Of a stretch of DNA of 64,000 nt, positions 30,567 through 39,907 are shown piece after piece. The translations under genes were made by a program, and so were the position numbers. The stretch comes from an uncultured Oscillospiraceae bacterium (GTDB lineage Bacteria; Bacillota; Clostridia; Oscillospirales; Oscillospiraceae). The stretch covers positions 1-64,000 of the forward strand of contig CAKTPV010000010.1 of assembly GCA_934591815.1 (NCBI GenBank). Reading direction: 5' to 3'. Under the pieces are notes generated by a model. That model saw only the letters and a program-made list of their open reading frames with translations. It was not told the DNA's origin and ran no database searches. Each line of letters opens with the position of its first letter. Position 1 is the stretch's first letter.

Positions 30567-30582
30567 AGTCCCATCTGGGACT
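30567..30582. promoter_or_regulatory. Putative MarR operator
   Basis: AGTCCCATCTGGGACT is a perfect 7-bp inverted repeat around a TC centre. It lies just after the -10 at the expected transcription start and just before the marR ribosome binding site, as expected for autorepression. Confidence 0.65.
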
Positions 30583-30593
30583 TGGAGGGCAAT

Positions 30594-31037
30594 ATGGATC
30601 GAGAATCACTCCGTTTGATCAACGACGTCAATAAAGCCATTATTCAATGCCGGGGCGTCTATTCCGCGTGGTCAAGTATACACGGCATCAGTTATCATGA
30701 GATGCTGGTGCTGTACACCATCCGGGAGTACGGCTATTGCACCCAGAAGCTGATCTGCGACAGCTACATTCTGCCGAAGCAGACTATTCACAATACCATT
30801 TCGGCCATGCGGGAAAACGGGACGCTGGTATATGACGCGGAAAAGAGTCGGGGCCGGGAAAAGGCCTTTGTCCTCACGGAAAAGGGCGAAGCCTACGCGG
30901 CGGAGTTGCTGTGTTCGCTTGGCGTGATAGAGGAACACGCACTGGCGGCATTGGGGAAAGAAAAGCTGCGGACGCTGACGAAGCTGCTTTTCGAGTTTGA
31001 TTCTGCCTTGAATACGGCATTGGAGGAAACGAAATAG
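30594..31037 (+). CDS. MarR-family transcriptional regulator
   Basis: A 147-residue winged-helix repressor. The recognition region reads YCTQKLICDSYILPKQTIHNTISAMRENG, split here across residues about 50-80, and the wing is EKSRGREKAFVLTEKG. MarR dimers usually release DNA on binding a small molecule that the controlled pump exports. Start ATG 30594 follows GGAGGGC; a TTG at 30582 lies inside the operator. The MATE-fusion gene begins 2 bp after its stop, so the two are one operon. Confidence 0.9.
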   Translation: MDRESLRLINDVNKAIIQCRGVYSAWSSIHGISYHEMLVLYTIREYGYCTQKLICDSYILPKQTIHNTISAMRENGTLVYDAEKSRGREKAFVLTEKGEAYAAELLCSLGVIEEHALAALGKEKLRTLTKLLFEFDSALNTALEETK

Positions 31038-31039
31038 TC

Positions 31040-32989
31040 ATGGAACAAACCGATCTGTTCGGAACAGAAAAAATCAGCAGGATACTGTTCCGGCTTGCGC
31101 CGCCGGTGATGCTGGCGCAGCTCATTCAGGCCCTTTACAACATTGTAGACAGCTTTTTTGTGGGCAAATACTCGGCTTCCGGCCTGACGGCCCTGTCCAT
31201 CATTTACCCCATGCAGCTGCTGATGATCGCCTTTGCCGTGGGAACCGGCGTGGGCATCAATACGGTCATGGCGGCAAAGCTGGGCACGGGGAACCGCAGG
31301 GAAGCGGACGAATATGCCGGAGTGGGTACGCCGCTGGCGGTGGTGCTCTGGTTCCTGTTTGCTGCGGTCTGCTATTTCATCATGCCGTTTTATGCGCGAA
31401 TGTCCACAGACTCCGAGGTCGTCATTCAGGACGTGATCACCTATGGCCGGATCGTCTGTGTGTTCAGCTTTGGCCTGTTTCTGGAGAGCATCTGGACGAA
31501 GGTGCTGCAATCCAACGGCGATATGAAAACGCCCATGTTCGCCCAGATCCTCGGCGCGGTGACGAATATCGTCCTTGACCCACTGCTGATCTTCGGCCTG
31601 CTGGGTCTGCCGGAAATGGGCATTGCCGGTGCGGCGGTGGCGACGGTGGCGGGGCAGATCGTGGCGGCGCTGGTGGTGATGAAAAAGGGCTTCCGCAAAT
31701 CGCCGGAAATAAAGCTGCATGCCCACCACATCGCGGCGATCTTCCGTCTTGGCATTCCCAACATACTGATGCAGTCGGCGTACACCTTTTACATTTTGGG
31801 GCTGAACCTGATTCTGGCTACCTTCTCCGATGAGGCGGTCACGGCTTTGGGTCTTTACTATAAGTGGCAGACGTTCTTCTTTATCCCGCTGGGTGCGATG
31901 CAGACCTGCATCGTCCCTGTCATCAGCTACAACTACGCCGCCAGAAACATTGACCGCTGCAAGAAAACACTGTCCAGCGCTATTCTGTTCGGCCTAATAT
32001 TGATGGCGGTGGGGGCACTGTGCTTCAACATCATCCCCACGCAGATGCTGCGGGTGTTCACAAAAGACGCGCAGGTGATCAAGATTGGCAGGTTCGGCTT
32101 CCACTTTATCGGTGTTAGCTTTCTGCCCATGGTCACCTCCCTGATCTTTCCGGTGTTTTTCCAGGCGGTGGGCGCCAGCCTGAAAAGCTCCTCACTGACC
32201 GTGATCCGGACGGTGCTGCTGTTCGTGCCTCTGGGGTATCTCTTCTCACGGTGGGGACTGAACTGGTTCTGGCTGACCTTCCCCGTGACAGAAGTGGTGA
32301 CCAGCACCGTGGGAGTTGTGTTCTACCGGCAGTTCCTACGGAAGGACTACGTCAGCAGGCCGGTGCAGGCGGATGACGGAGATACCGTCGCCCTGAAGCC
32401 GTCAAAGCCCGGCGTCATCATTACCATCGCCAGAGAGCACGGCTCCTCCGGCAAGCAGATCGGCAAGGTAGTGGCGCGGAAACTGGGCATCCCCTTTTAC
32501 TACAAGGAAATGGTGGCGCTGGCCGCTCACGAGAGCGGGCTGGACAAAGAGTTCATTTCCGACATCCACAAGAACGCGCCGGACGCCCTGCGTGACCTGT
32601 ATCTCAACTCCCATGCCGTTCAGCGCGCCATGAGGGCGCAGGCCGACATCATCCGGAAGATCGCTGACAATGGCTCCTGCGTCATCGTAGGCCGGGCGGC
32701 GGACTATGTGCTGCGGGATTACAAGAATGTGGTGCGCGTGTTCATCCACGCGCCGGAGGAATACCGGATCGGACGTGTGATGGAGGTCTACGGCGACACG
32801 CTGGAGGAAGCCAGGCGCAACATTCGTCGCTCCGATAAAGCCAGAGCGTCCTATTACCGGCACATTTCCGGCAAGCGCTGGGGCGATGCCGGGAACTACG
32901 AGCTGGTGGTAGATTCCTCCATCGGCGTGGAAAAGTCGGCGGAGATGATATTGGACTATGTTTCCGGCGAAGGGCAAATGGAGCAATAG
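31040..32989 (+). CDS. MATE efflux transporter fused to a cytidylate-kinase-like domain
   Basis: A 649-residue fusion. Residues 1-445 are a complete MATE antiporter (ISRILFRLAPPVMLAQLIQA, NIVDSFFVGKYSASGLTAL). After a short charged linker, residues about 455-645 form a P-loop nucleotide kinase domain of the Cytidylate_kin2 type: IITIAREHGSSGKQIGKVVA, then CVIVGRAADYVLRD, a lid-like RRNIRRSDKARASYYR and ELVVDSSIGVE. The kinase half faces the cytosol. It could sense nucleotides, phosphorylate a substrate before export or be regulatory. GGAGGAAACG precedes ATG 31040. The partner repressor marR is immediately upstream. Confidence 0.9.
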   Translation: MEQTDLFGTEKISRILFRLAPPVMLAQLIQALYNIVDSFFVGKYSASGLTALSIIYPMQLLMIAFAVGTGVGINTVMAAKLGTGNRREADEYAGVGTPLAVVLWFLFAAVCYFIMPFYARMSTDSEVVIQDVITYGRIVCVFSFGLFLESIWTKVLQSNGDMKTPMFAQILGAVTNIVLDPLLIFGLLGLPEMGIAGAAVATVAGQIVAALVVMKKGFRKSPEIKLHAHHIAAIFRLGIPNILMQSAYTFYILGLNLILATFSDEAVTALGLYYKWQTFFFIPLGAMQTCIVPVISYNYAARNIDRCKKTLSSAILFGLILMAVGALCFNIIPTQMLRVFTKDAQVIKIGRFGFHFIGVSFLPMVTSLIFPVFFQAVGASLKSSSLTVIRTVLLFVPLGYLFSRWGLNWFWLTFPVTEVVTSTVGVVFYRQFLRKDYVSRPVQADDGDTVALKPSKPGVIITIAREHGSSGKQIGKVVARKLGIPFYYKEMVALAAHESGLDKEFISDIHKNAPDALRDLYLNSHAVQRAMRAQADIIRKIADNGSCVIVGRAADYVLRDYKNVVRVFIHAPEEYRIGRVMEVYGDTLEEARRNIRRSDKARASYYRHISGKRWGDAGNYELVVDSSIGVEKSAEMILDYVSGEGQMEQ

Positions 32990-33001
32990 CTTCTACACAG
33001 A

Positions 33002-33040
33002 CAAAAGGACTGACAGCGTGTCAGTCCTTTTGCTTGTTTG
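33002..33040 (+). terminator. Terminator after the MATE-kinase gene
   Basis: CAAAAGGACTGACA pairs with 33019-33032 around a GCG loop, and a T-rich tract follows. Confidence 0.85.
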
Positions 33041-33095
33041 GAACAGTGAAGCGATTGCGGACAGATGTTTATGCTGCGTTTTGCACTGCTTTTGC

Positions 33096-33138
33096 TGCAA
33101 AAAATTTTGCGCCAAGTCGTGAGTGCAAAAATTTTTGC
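33096..33138. promoter_or_regulatory. Tandem activator sites (palindrome copies 2 and 3)
   Basis: TGCAAAAAATTTTGC (33096-33110) is identical to the site at the sigma-54 activator's promoter. TGCAAAAATTTTTGC (33124-33138) is a perfect palindrome of the same type. Centres are 28 bp apart and lie about 190-230 bp upstream of the predicted start of the radical-enzyme transcript, the normal place for enhancer sites. Confidence 0.75.
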
Positions 33139-33301
33139 GTTATTTGTGCTGCAATCACGGAACAGGCTACAATCAAAGCTGCAGTGATGATGTGATATCA
33201 GAGATAAACCACCATTAAAACTGGTCGAATCCACCAATTAACATGGACGACAACTGACGAAACACACAAATTTTTTAAGAAGAGAAGCGAGGCGCACAGG
33301 A

Positions 33302-33317
33302 TGGCACAGTTTGTGCT
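33302..33317 (+). promoter_or_regulatory. Sigma-54 (-24/-12) promoter of the glycyl radical enzyme operon
   Basis: TGGCACAGTTTGTGCT matches the consensus TGGCACR-N4-TTGCW with one mismatch. GG at 33303-33304 and GC at 33315-33316 are exactly 10 bp apart. It lies 66 bp before the start codon. rpoN is in the window. Confidence 0.85.
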
Positions 33318-33382
33318 TAAAAATAGACACCAAAGTTTTTTGCCCGACTTATATACAGCGGGCGCAAAAAGGAGGAGCAACT

Positions 33383-35773
33383 ATGGAAAAGGCATATATG
33401 ACCCGTATTGAGGCGCTGCGTCAGCAGTATCTTGCCACCCGTGTGGATATGGACGTTTACAACGCGAAATATTTGACCGAGGGCTTCAAGGCGTCGGAAG
33501 GCCAGCCCTGGATCATCCAGAAGGCCACCGGCTTTTATCATCAGTGCATGAAGAAGCATGTGTACATTCAGGATCATGAGCTGCTGGTGGGCGGTCCCGG
33601 CTTCAAACCCCGCTGCGGCATCCTCTGCGCCGACAGCTCCGCCTCCATTCTGGACAAAGAGCTTGACACCATGAGCACCCGGCCCTATGACCCCTTCTAT
33701 ATGAGCGACGAGGCCAAGCGCATTTATGTAGAAGATGTTAAGGACTACTGGAAAGACAAGTGCGTGCTGGATCGCTGGAACAAGCTTGCGCCCAAGGATA
33801 TGAAGACCCTGCGGGATAACGGCATGATTTATATCGATCGTAAGGCCGTCCGCGGTTATGGTGAAACGACGCCGGGTTGGGACTATCTGCTCAAAACCGG
33901 TATCGGCGGTATCCGCCAGAAGGCGGTGGATGCGCTTGCCGCACTGGATGATGCGCATGTGGGCGATCTGGAAAAGATTTTCTTCTATAAGGCGGAGATC
34001 ATGGCTTGCGACGGTATTATTCTGCTGGCCAACCGCCATGCAGAGCTGGCGGAACAGATGGCTGCCGAGTGTCAGGATCCCACCCGTAAGGCAGAACTGC
34101 TGAAGATCGCCGAGGTCTGCCGCTGGGTACCCGAGCATCCCGCCCGGACATTCTATGAGGCCTGCCAGCTGGTGCTGTTCTATGAATTCGCTATTTTCAT
34201 GGAGCAGAACGCTTCCTCCTACAATCTGGGACGTATCGACCAGTATCTGTATCCCTATTACAAGGCGGACAAAGAGGCTGGTATCCTGACCGACGACGAC
34301 GCGCAGGAACTGTTGGACTGCATGTGGATCAAGATCGCGGAAATGTCCCTGTTCCAGGATGCCACCACTGCCGAGTTCGCGGCAGGCTACTGCATCACGG
34401 TTCAGGTCACACCCGGCGGTATCGACCAGTATGGCAACGACGCGACCAACGAATTGAGCTACATGGCCATTCAGGCGACGCAGGACGTGCGTTTCAAGGA
34501 GCCGAACCTGTCTGTCCGCTATAACATTTCCAAGAACCCCGATTCCTTCCTGCGCAAGGCCGTTGAAGCGATCCGTCAGGGCCTGAGTATGCCGGCTGTA
34601 TATCACGACGATGCCGGTATCCGCATGCTGCTGAACAAGGGTGTTCCCCTGAGCGAGGCGTGGGACTGGAATCCCTGTGGCTGCGTGGAAACGAATCTGG
34701 CCGGACGCATGAAGCAGTATACGGACATGGCGGATATCAATATGGGCGGTATTGTGGAGATGGCACTGAATAACGGCGTAAGCCGCAAAACCGGCAAGCA
34801 GGTTTCCGTCAAGACCGGCGATCCCAGTACCTTCAAGACCTTTGAGGACTTCTTCAATGCTGTGAAAAAGCACGTGGATTACTTCGTGGATGTCGTGGCT
34901 TCCGGCGACCAGCTTCTGGATTATCTCAGCATGAATTATCGTCCCGTGCCCGCACTGTCTTTGGGCTTCCCCGACTGCATGGACAAGGGCCTTGATTACA
35001 GTCTGGGCGGTGCGAAGTACAACTGCGGCGGCGGTGTCATTACGGTTGGTCAAGCTGACATCATCAATTCTCTGGCGGCGGTCAAGTATCTGGTTTACGA
35101 TGAAAAGAAGCTTACCATGGAGCAGCTCTGCACCGCGTTGGCCGCGAATTTCGAGGGCTATGACGACATCCAGAAAATGTGCATGGACGCGCCCAAATAC
35201 GGCAATGACGATGAGCGGGCCGACTTCTGTGTAGGTGAAACATTCACCTATGTGATCGATCAGTTCGAGAAGTACGATACCAAGTTCGGTAAGATGACCA
35301 CCGGTATGCTGCCGGTTTCCGGCAATACGCCTATCGGCAAGTGGGTAGGCGCGCTGCCCTCCGGCCGCTATGCATGGACGCCGCTGACTGACGGCATTGG
35401 TGCCACCGGCGGCACGGATGTCAACGGCCCCACGGCGCTGCTGAAATCCGTCAGTCATATTCCGCACGCACGTTACACGCAGGGTACGCAGCTCAACATG
35501 AAGATCGAACCGTCGATCCTGCAGGGTGAGGAAGGCCTGCAGCATGGTGTGAACCTGCTGAAGACCATGTGCACGCTGGATGTGTATCATGCACAGTTCA
35601 ATGTGGTGGATCGCGAGACGCTGATCGACGCCCAGCGCCATCCCGAAAAGCACAAGGATCTGCTGATCCGCGTAGCCGGTTATACCGCGTTCTTCGTTGA
35701 ACTGGGCAAGGAAACACAGGATGAGATTATTGGACGCACAGAGATCAACAGCTGGGGTGGCTGCGGAAGATAA
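33383..35773 (+). CDS. Glycyl radical enzyme of unassigned substrate
   Basis: A 796-residue enzyme of the pyruvate formate-lyase superfamily. The catalytic thiyl motif is GCVET (C434, E436) and the radical glycine is G766 in RVAGYTAFF. The length and C-x-E motif place it with the dehydratase, lyase and decarboxylase branch (diol dehydratases, choline lyase, sulfonate lyases, arylacetate decarboxylases), not with pyruvate formate-lyase, which has two adjacent cysteines. ATG 33383 follows GGAGGAGC. The activase gene follows 42 bp later. Downstream neighbours are an anion-exporter-like YeiH protein and an alcohol dehydrogenase; they hint at a sulfonate-splitting or aldehyde-forming reaction but do not prove it. 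Confidence 0.9.
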   Translation: MEKAYMTRIEALRQQYLATRVDMDVYNAKYLTEGFKASEGQPWIIQKATGFYHQCMKKHVYIQDHELLVGGPGFKPRCGILCADSSASILDKELDTMSTRPYDPFYMSDEAKRIYVEDVKDYWKDKCVLDRWNKLAPKDMKTLRDNGMIYIDRKAVRGYGETTPGWDYLLKTGIGGIRQKAVDALAALDDAHVGDLEKIFFYKAEIMACDGIILLANRHAELAEQMAAECQDPTRKAELLKIAEVCRWVPEHPARTFYEACQLVLFYEFAIFMEQNASSYNLGRIDQYLYPYYKADKEAGILTDDDAQELLDCMWIKIAEMSLFQDATTAEFAAGYCITVQVTPGGIDQYGNDATNELSYMAIQATQDVRFKEPNLSVRYNISKNPDSFLRKAVEAIRQGLSMPAVYHDDAGIRMLLNKGVPLSEAWDWNPCGCVETNLAGRMKQYTDMADINMGGIVEMALNNGVSRKTGKQVSVKTGDPSTFKTFEDFFNAVKKHVDYFVDVVASGDQLLDYLSMNYRPVPALSLGFPDCMDKGLDYSLGGAKYNCGGGVITVGQADIINSLAAVKYLVYDEKKLTMEQLCTALAANFEGYDDIQKMCMDAPKYGNDDERADFCVGETFTYVIDQFEKYDTKFGKMTTGMLPVSGNTPIGKWVGALPSGRYAWTPLTDGIGATGGTDVNGPTALLKSVSHIPHARYTQGTQLNMKIEPSILQGEEGLQHGVNLLKTMCTLDVYHAQFNVVDRETLIDAQRHPEKHKDLLIRVAGYTAFFVELGKETQDEIIGRTEINSWGGCGR

Positions 35774-35815
35774 CAAGCAGCGCTGCATCCACAAAAAATT
35801 TGCAGGAGAAGAATT

Positions 35816-36610
35816 ATGTCGTATATTCCTCCTTATGAAGGTCAACAGTTGGCCTGCACGGTGCTGCGAATTGAGCGAAGCTCCATCCATGACGGCGCCG
35901 GATTCCGTACCGTTGTCTTTTTCAAGGGCTGCCCGCTGCGCTGCCAATGGTGTTCAACGCCGGAAAGCCAGTCAAAACAGATCGAGACAACGAAGGACGG
36001 AGAAAAAAACTATGGGCAGGTCATGTCGGTGGAAGATATCCTGCGTGAAGTGCGGAAAGATATCCCCTTCTATTTCCATTCCGGCGGAGGTATGACGCTA
36101 TCCGGTGGAGAAGCGTTGTCACAGCATACGGCTGTGGCAGCGCTGCTCCGGCAGGCCCGGCGGGAGGGTATCCATACCGCGATCGAAACAAGCTTTTTCG
36201 CACCGGTAACCGCAGTGGACGAGGTGCTGCCCTATGTAAACACCGCGTTTGTGGATCTGAAGCTGTATGATAAAGAAAAGCACCTGCAATATTGCGGAGT
36301 GGAAAACGGAAGCATTCTTTATAATCTGCTGCACACCAATGAGATGGACTGGAACGGACAACTAATCGTGCGTGTGCCGCTGATACCCGGCGTCAACGAT
36401 GATCCTGATGAGCTGACACAGATCGGAAAGTTCTGCGCACAACTCAGCAAGCTGAATCATGTGCAGCTTCTACCGTATCATAAGCTGGGGGTTGACACTT
36501 ATCGGAAGCTGGGCAGAACGTATCTGCTGCCCCAAGTGGAAGCACCTTCTGCAGAGCATATGGCAGACTGCCGGTCGGTCGTTCAGGAATACGTGCCGCG
36601 CGTGATATAG
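35816..36610 (+). CDS. Glycyl radical enzyme activase (radical SAM)
   Basis: A 264-residue radical S-adenosylmethionine enzyme that installs the glycyl radical in its partner. The cluster motif CPLRCQWC (C-x3-C-x2-C) follows VVFFKG near residue 40, and GGMTLSGGEAL is the SAM-binding GGE region. Most activases of the C-x-E branch carry an extra eight-cysteine ferredoxin insert after the radical SAM motif. Here the chain runs straight on, as in pyruvate formate-lyase activase. It is co-transcribed with the enzyme gene upstream. Confidence 0.92.
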   Translation: MSYIPPYEGQQLACTVLRIERSSIHDGAGFRTVVFFKGCPLRCQWCSTPESQSKQIETTKDGEKNYGQVMSVEDILREVRKDIPFYFHSGGGMTLSGGEALSQHTAVAALLRQARREGIHTAIETSFFAPVTAVDEVLPYVNTAFVDLKLYDKEKHLQYCGVENGSILYNLLHTNEMDWNGQLIVRVPLIPGVNDDPDELTQIGKFCAQLSKLNHVQLLPYHKLGVDTYRKLGRTYLLPQVEAPSAEHMADCRSVVQEYVPRVI

Positions 36611-36651
36611 ATTCGAGAGAAAGAGAAAACGGAGATCAGGAGGAGAGCAAA

Positions 36652-37365
36652 ATGGTTCAAAAGCTGGATATTCAGGTGTATCATGAGTGCATGGGCATGC
36701 ACGACCATACCTACCCTCAGATTCTGGTTCCGCTGCAGGGGACAATGACCATTTCCATTGGAGAGACGGATTATCAGGTCACGCCGCAGGAGCTCAGTTT
36801 TGTGCCGTCCGGTATGGCACATCAGTGCAACTACCGGGGTAAGTTGCTGGTAATCAATCTTGTCGGAGAGTTGACGGAGAAGCAGGACATGGTGCTGCTG
36901 TCTTACCCATTGATCGTCTCCATGAAAGGACAAATCATCCAACTGGTAGAGTTGATCCAGCAGGAACTGAAACAGAACCCCCAGAGCAAAACCGTTCGCT
37001 ATCTCTACAGCTACCTTTATGGAAAGCTTATCGAAAATTGTGCGGCTCCCTCGATCCGTTATATTGCCGAGCATTACGATATGCCCATCACTGTGAATCA
37101 GCTGGCTGAAATCGAGAACTATAACGCAACTTATTACAGTGACTGGTTCAAGCAGCAGACAGGCGTCTCTCCCAGCATGTATCTACGCTACATCCGCATC
37201 AACCGGGCAAAAGAACTGTTGGAAGAAACCGACTATACCGTCATGGATATTGCGGTCATGGTGGGCTACAGCAGCAATTCCACATTCACCCGTGCGTTCC
37301 ACAGTGTTACTGGAATGACTCCAAAAGAGTATCGCGAGGAGATCTGTCTCAAGCATGCTATGTAA
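36652..37365 (+). CDS. AraC-family transcriptional regulator
   Basis: A 237-residue regulator with an N-terminal cupin sensor (HDHTYPQILVPLQGTMTI, then FVPSGMAHQC) and a C-terminal AraC double helix-turn-helix (ITVNQLAEIENYNATYYSDW; YTVMDIAVMVGYSSNSTFTR). Its 42-bp distance from the activase gene makes it part of the same transcript, so it may feed back on this operon or control the exporter and dehydrogenase genes beyond. A GGAGGAGAG site precedes ATG 36652. Confidence 0.9.
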   Translation: MVQKLDIQVYHECMGMHDHTYPQILVPLQGTMTISIGETDYQVTPQELSFVPSGMAHQCNYRGKLLVINLVGELTEKQDMVLLSYPLIVSMKGQIIQLVELIQQELKQNPQSKTVRYLYSYLYGKLIENCAAPSIRYIAEHYDMPITVNQLAEIENYNATYYSDWFKQQTGVSPSMYLRYIRINRAKELLEETDYTVMDIAVMVGYSSNSTFTRAFHSVTGMTPKEYREEICLKHAM

Positions 37366-37368
37366 ATT

Positions 37369-37406
37369 ATGAGCCGGACAGGAATCCCTGTCCGGCTCAT
37401 TTTCTC
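37369..37406. terminator. Terminator between the convergent araC-type and yeiH-type genes
   Basis: ATGAGCCGGACAGG pairs with 37387-37400, and TTTTC follows on the plus strand. Confidence 0.85.
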
Positions 37407-37443
37407 GGTATGAATCTAGCAGGAAAACTCTGCTTATCCTGTA

Positions 37444-38472
37444 TTACCAAAGCCCCATGACGTGCTGCATCAGCAGGCTGACGGCGGTGATGCCCGCCCA
37501 GCAGCAGGCGCCCAGCAGCAGAGGTTTACCGCCGCTCTTTACCAGCTTGACCACATTGCTGTTCAGGCCGATGGCCGCCATAGCCATGATGATGAAGAAC
37601 TTGCTCAGCTCTTTCAGCGGCTGAAACACCGCCGACGGTACGCCCAGAGACGTGCAGATAGTGGTGACCACCGACGCGCAGACGAACCACAGGATGAACA
37701 TGGGAAAGGCGTTCTTCAAACGGAAGCCGCCCTGCCCCTTCCCTGCCTTCTTCGCCTGGATCAACGATAGCACCAGCGTGATGGGAATGATGGCCAGCGT
37801 GCGGGTCAGCTTGACGGTCACGGCCTTGTCCAGCGTCTGGCTGCCCAGCTCCCACATGCTGTCCCATGTGGAGGCCGCCGCAGTGACGGAGGAGGTGTCG
37901 TTCACCGCCGTACCGGCGAAAATACCGAAAGACTCGCCGGAGGCGGTGTCAAAGCCGATGGCCTGTCCCAGCAGCGGAAACAGCAGCGCCGCCAGCACGT
38001 TGAAAAAGAAGATGACCGAGATAGCCTGTGCCACCTCTTCATCGTCGGCGTAAATCACCGGCGCGGTGGCGGCGATGGCGCTGCCGCCGCAGATGGAGGA
38101 CCCAACGCCAATGAGGGTGCTGATATTCCTGTCAATATGCAGCAGCTTGTGGAGGGCGAAGGCCACCAGCAACGACGTGGCGATGGTGCAGACAATGATG
38201 GGCAGGGACTGCTTACCGGTTTCCAGCACCACGCTCAGGTTCAGTCCGAAGCCCAGCAGCACCACGGCGGTTTGCAGAATTTTCTTGGAGGTAAAGCCCA
38301 CGCCCGGCTTGCAGACCGCGCCCGGCGTCCAGAACAGGGCGATGACCATACCGATCACGATGGAGAATACAGGCCCGCCGATGACCGGCACCAGCTTGCC
38401 CAGCAGCCACGAGGGCACGGCGATGGCAAGGCATACTGCCATGCCGGGAAGATATTTTTTGATGGTTTGCAT
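37444..38472 (-). CDS. YeiH-family putative anion (sulfate) exporter
   Basis: A 342-residue membrane protein with about 10 hydrophobic segments. Family marks are [20 protein letters not shown] near the N-terminus and [16 protein letters not shown] in the middle. Homologues are named putative sulfate exporters, and in several anaerobes they accompany sulfonate metabolism. AAAGGAATG precedes ATG 38472. It is convergent with the radical-enzyme operon, so co-function with that enzyme is an inference from proximity. Confidence 0.85.
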   Translation of the reverse strand: MQTIKKYLPGMAVCLAIAVPSWLLGKLVPVIGGPVFSIVIGMVIALFWTPGAVCKPGVGFTSKKILQTAVVLLGFGLNLSVVLETGKQSLPIIVCTIATSLLVAFALHKLLHIDRNISTLIGVGSSICGGSAIAATAPVIYADDEEVAQAISVIFFFNVLAALLFPLLGQAIGFDTASGESFGIFAGTAVNDTSSVTAAASTWDSMWELGSQTLDKAVTVKLTRTLAIIPITLVLSLIQAKKAGKGQGGFRLKNAFPMFILWFVCASVVTTICTSLGVPSAVFQPLKELSKFFIIMAMAAIGLNSNVVKLVKSGGKPLLLGACCWAGITAVSLLMQHVMGLW

Positions 38473-38632
38473 ATTATGGCAACATTCCTTTCTACTTGAG
38501 GGACAAGACTTCCCCTATTATAGCGAGTGGTACAGTTTTAGGCAAGCGGTATAAAGTGATTGAGACCACACATCCCGTGCGTGATTTGACAGATGCAAGA
38601 TGCCGGCACTGCTTGAGATACTGCGATAACGG

Positions 38633-38668
38633 AAGCGCCGGGGATACACTTTGTATCCCCGGCGTTTC
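38633..38668. terminator. Terminator-like hairpin between the alcohol dehydrogenase and exporter genes
   Basis: CGCCGGGGATACA (38636-38648) pairs with 38652-38664, and TTT follows. The rest of 38473-38722 shows no gene. Confidence 0.65.
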
Positions 38669-38722
38669 CTGCCTAAAATATAGAGGTGTATGGTAAGGAG
38701 TAGAGAAAATGGATAGATAGAT

Positions 38723-39907
38723 TTACAGAGCCATACGATAGATCTCAGCGGCGATCTCCGGGGTCAGCTTGACGAAATTGCCGTGGTTGGGAGCGCCATG
38801 GAACATGTTCTCCACCATGACGGGAATATCTTCTTCCTTGCCGCCCAGCTCACTGATGGTGGAGGGCATGTTCAGCTCGTTCATGAACTCGCGGACACGA
38901 TGGATACCTTCCATAGCGGTGACTTCGGGATGCTCGAAATCGTTCTGGCAGCCGAAGACGCGGGTGGCAAACTTCACAAACAGCTCAGGGCCGTTTGCCT
39001 TCATGGCGTATTCCATCCAGTAGGGGAACAGCAGCGCCAGGCCAGCACCGTGGGAAGCGCCGTAAAGGATGCCGATCTCGTTATCCATGTGGTGGGTACC
39101 CCAGTCCTGTGCGCGGCCAACGCCGGTGCTATTGTTCTGCGCAACCATGGCGGCCCACATGATATTGGCGCGAGCCTCATAGTCGTTGGGGTTCTTCATG
39201 ACGCGGCGGCCTTCCTTGATGATGGTCAGCATAACGGCTTCCAGCATACGGTCGGTCAACTCGCAGTCCTTGGTATGGGAGAAATAACGCTCCAAGCAGT
39301 GGGCAAAGATATCGGCCAAGCCGCTGGCGGTCTGATAAGGAGGCAGGGTCATCATCAACTCAGGGTTCATGATGGCGAACAGGGGACGCAGGATATCACC
39401 GTCGGCGCAGCGCTTATACTGGTGACCATCCTCGGTGACAAGCGTCACCACAGAGTCGGTGGAGCCTTCAGAACCGGAGGCGGCGATCGTAACGACGCAG
39501 CCCACGGGGAGTGCTTCAGTGACGGGGCCCTTCTTGCCGCAGTAGAAATCCCAGAAATCGCCGTCGTACTTCACGCCCAGCGCGATGCCCTTGGCAGAGT
39601 CCATAACGGAGCCGCCGCCGATGGGCAGGATGAAATCCACACCCTCGCGCTTGGCCAGTTCAATGCCCTCGTAAACCAGATCGGCGTGGGGGCTGGCCTT
39701 GACGCCGCCCAACTCCACATAGGCGATGCCCTCTGCGTCCAGAGAAGCCTTGACGCGATCCAGCAGGCCGCTGCGCTTGACGCTGCCGCCGCCGTAATGG
39801 ATCAGAACCTTATGGCCGCCGTAACGCTTTACATACTTACCGGTCTCATTTTCGGTACCCTTGCCAAAGACGAAATAGGTGGGGCTATAAAAAGTAAAAT
39901 TATCCAT
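38723..39907 (-). CDS. Iron-containing alcohol dehydrogenase (YqhD/BdhA type)
   Basis: A 394-residue group III dehydrogenase that reduces aldehydes. The nucleotide loop is GGGSVKRSG with a second GGGSVMDSAKG. Metal ligands lie in the IFAHCLERYF and GASHGAGLALLFPYWMEY segments with WGTHHMDNE between them. Start ATG 39907 follows GGAGGTCAC. An aldehyde such as acetaldehyde or sulfoacetaldehyde made by the nearby radical enzyme would be a natural substrate, but this rests on position only. Confidence 0.9.
   Translation of the reverse strand: MDNFTFYSPTYFVFGKGTENETGKYVKRYGGHKVLIHYGGGSVKRSGLLDRVKASLDAEGIAYVELGGVKASPHADLVYEGIELAKREGVDFILPIGGGSVMDSAKGIALGVKYDGDFWDFYCGKKGPVTEALPVGCVVTIAASGSEGSTDSVVTLVTEDGHQYKRCADGDILRPLFAIMNPELMMTLPPYQTASGLADIFAHCLERYFSHTKDCELTDRMLEAVMLTIIKEGRRVMKNPNDYEARANIMWAAMVAQNNSTGVGRAQDWGTHHMDNEIGILYGASHGAGLALLFPYWMEYAMKANGPELFVKFATRVFGCQNDFEHPEVTAMEGIHRVREFMNELNMPSTISELGGKEEDIPVMVENMFHGAPNHGNFVKLTPEIAAEIYRMAL

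Noticed and set aside
33301..33411. Small open frame starting at ATG 33301
   Set aside because: The ATG is part of the -24 promoter element, and transcription would begin downstream of it.
33317..35947. An 876-codon open frame antisense to the glycyl radical enzyme gene
   Set aside because: Same codon-bias artefact; no ribosome binding site and no recognisable domain.
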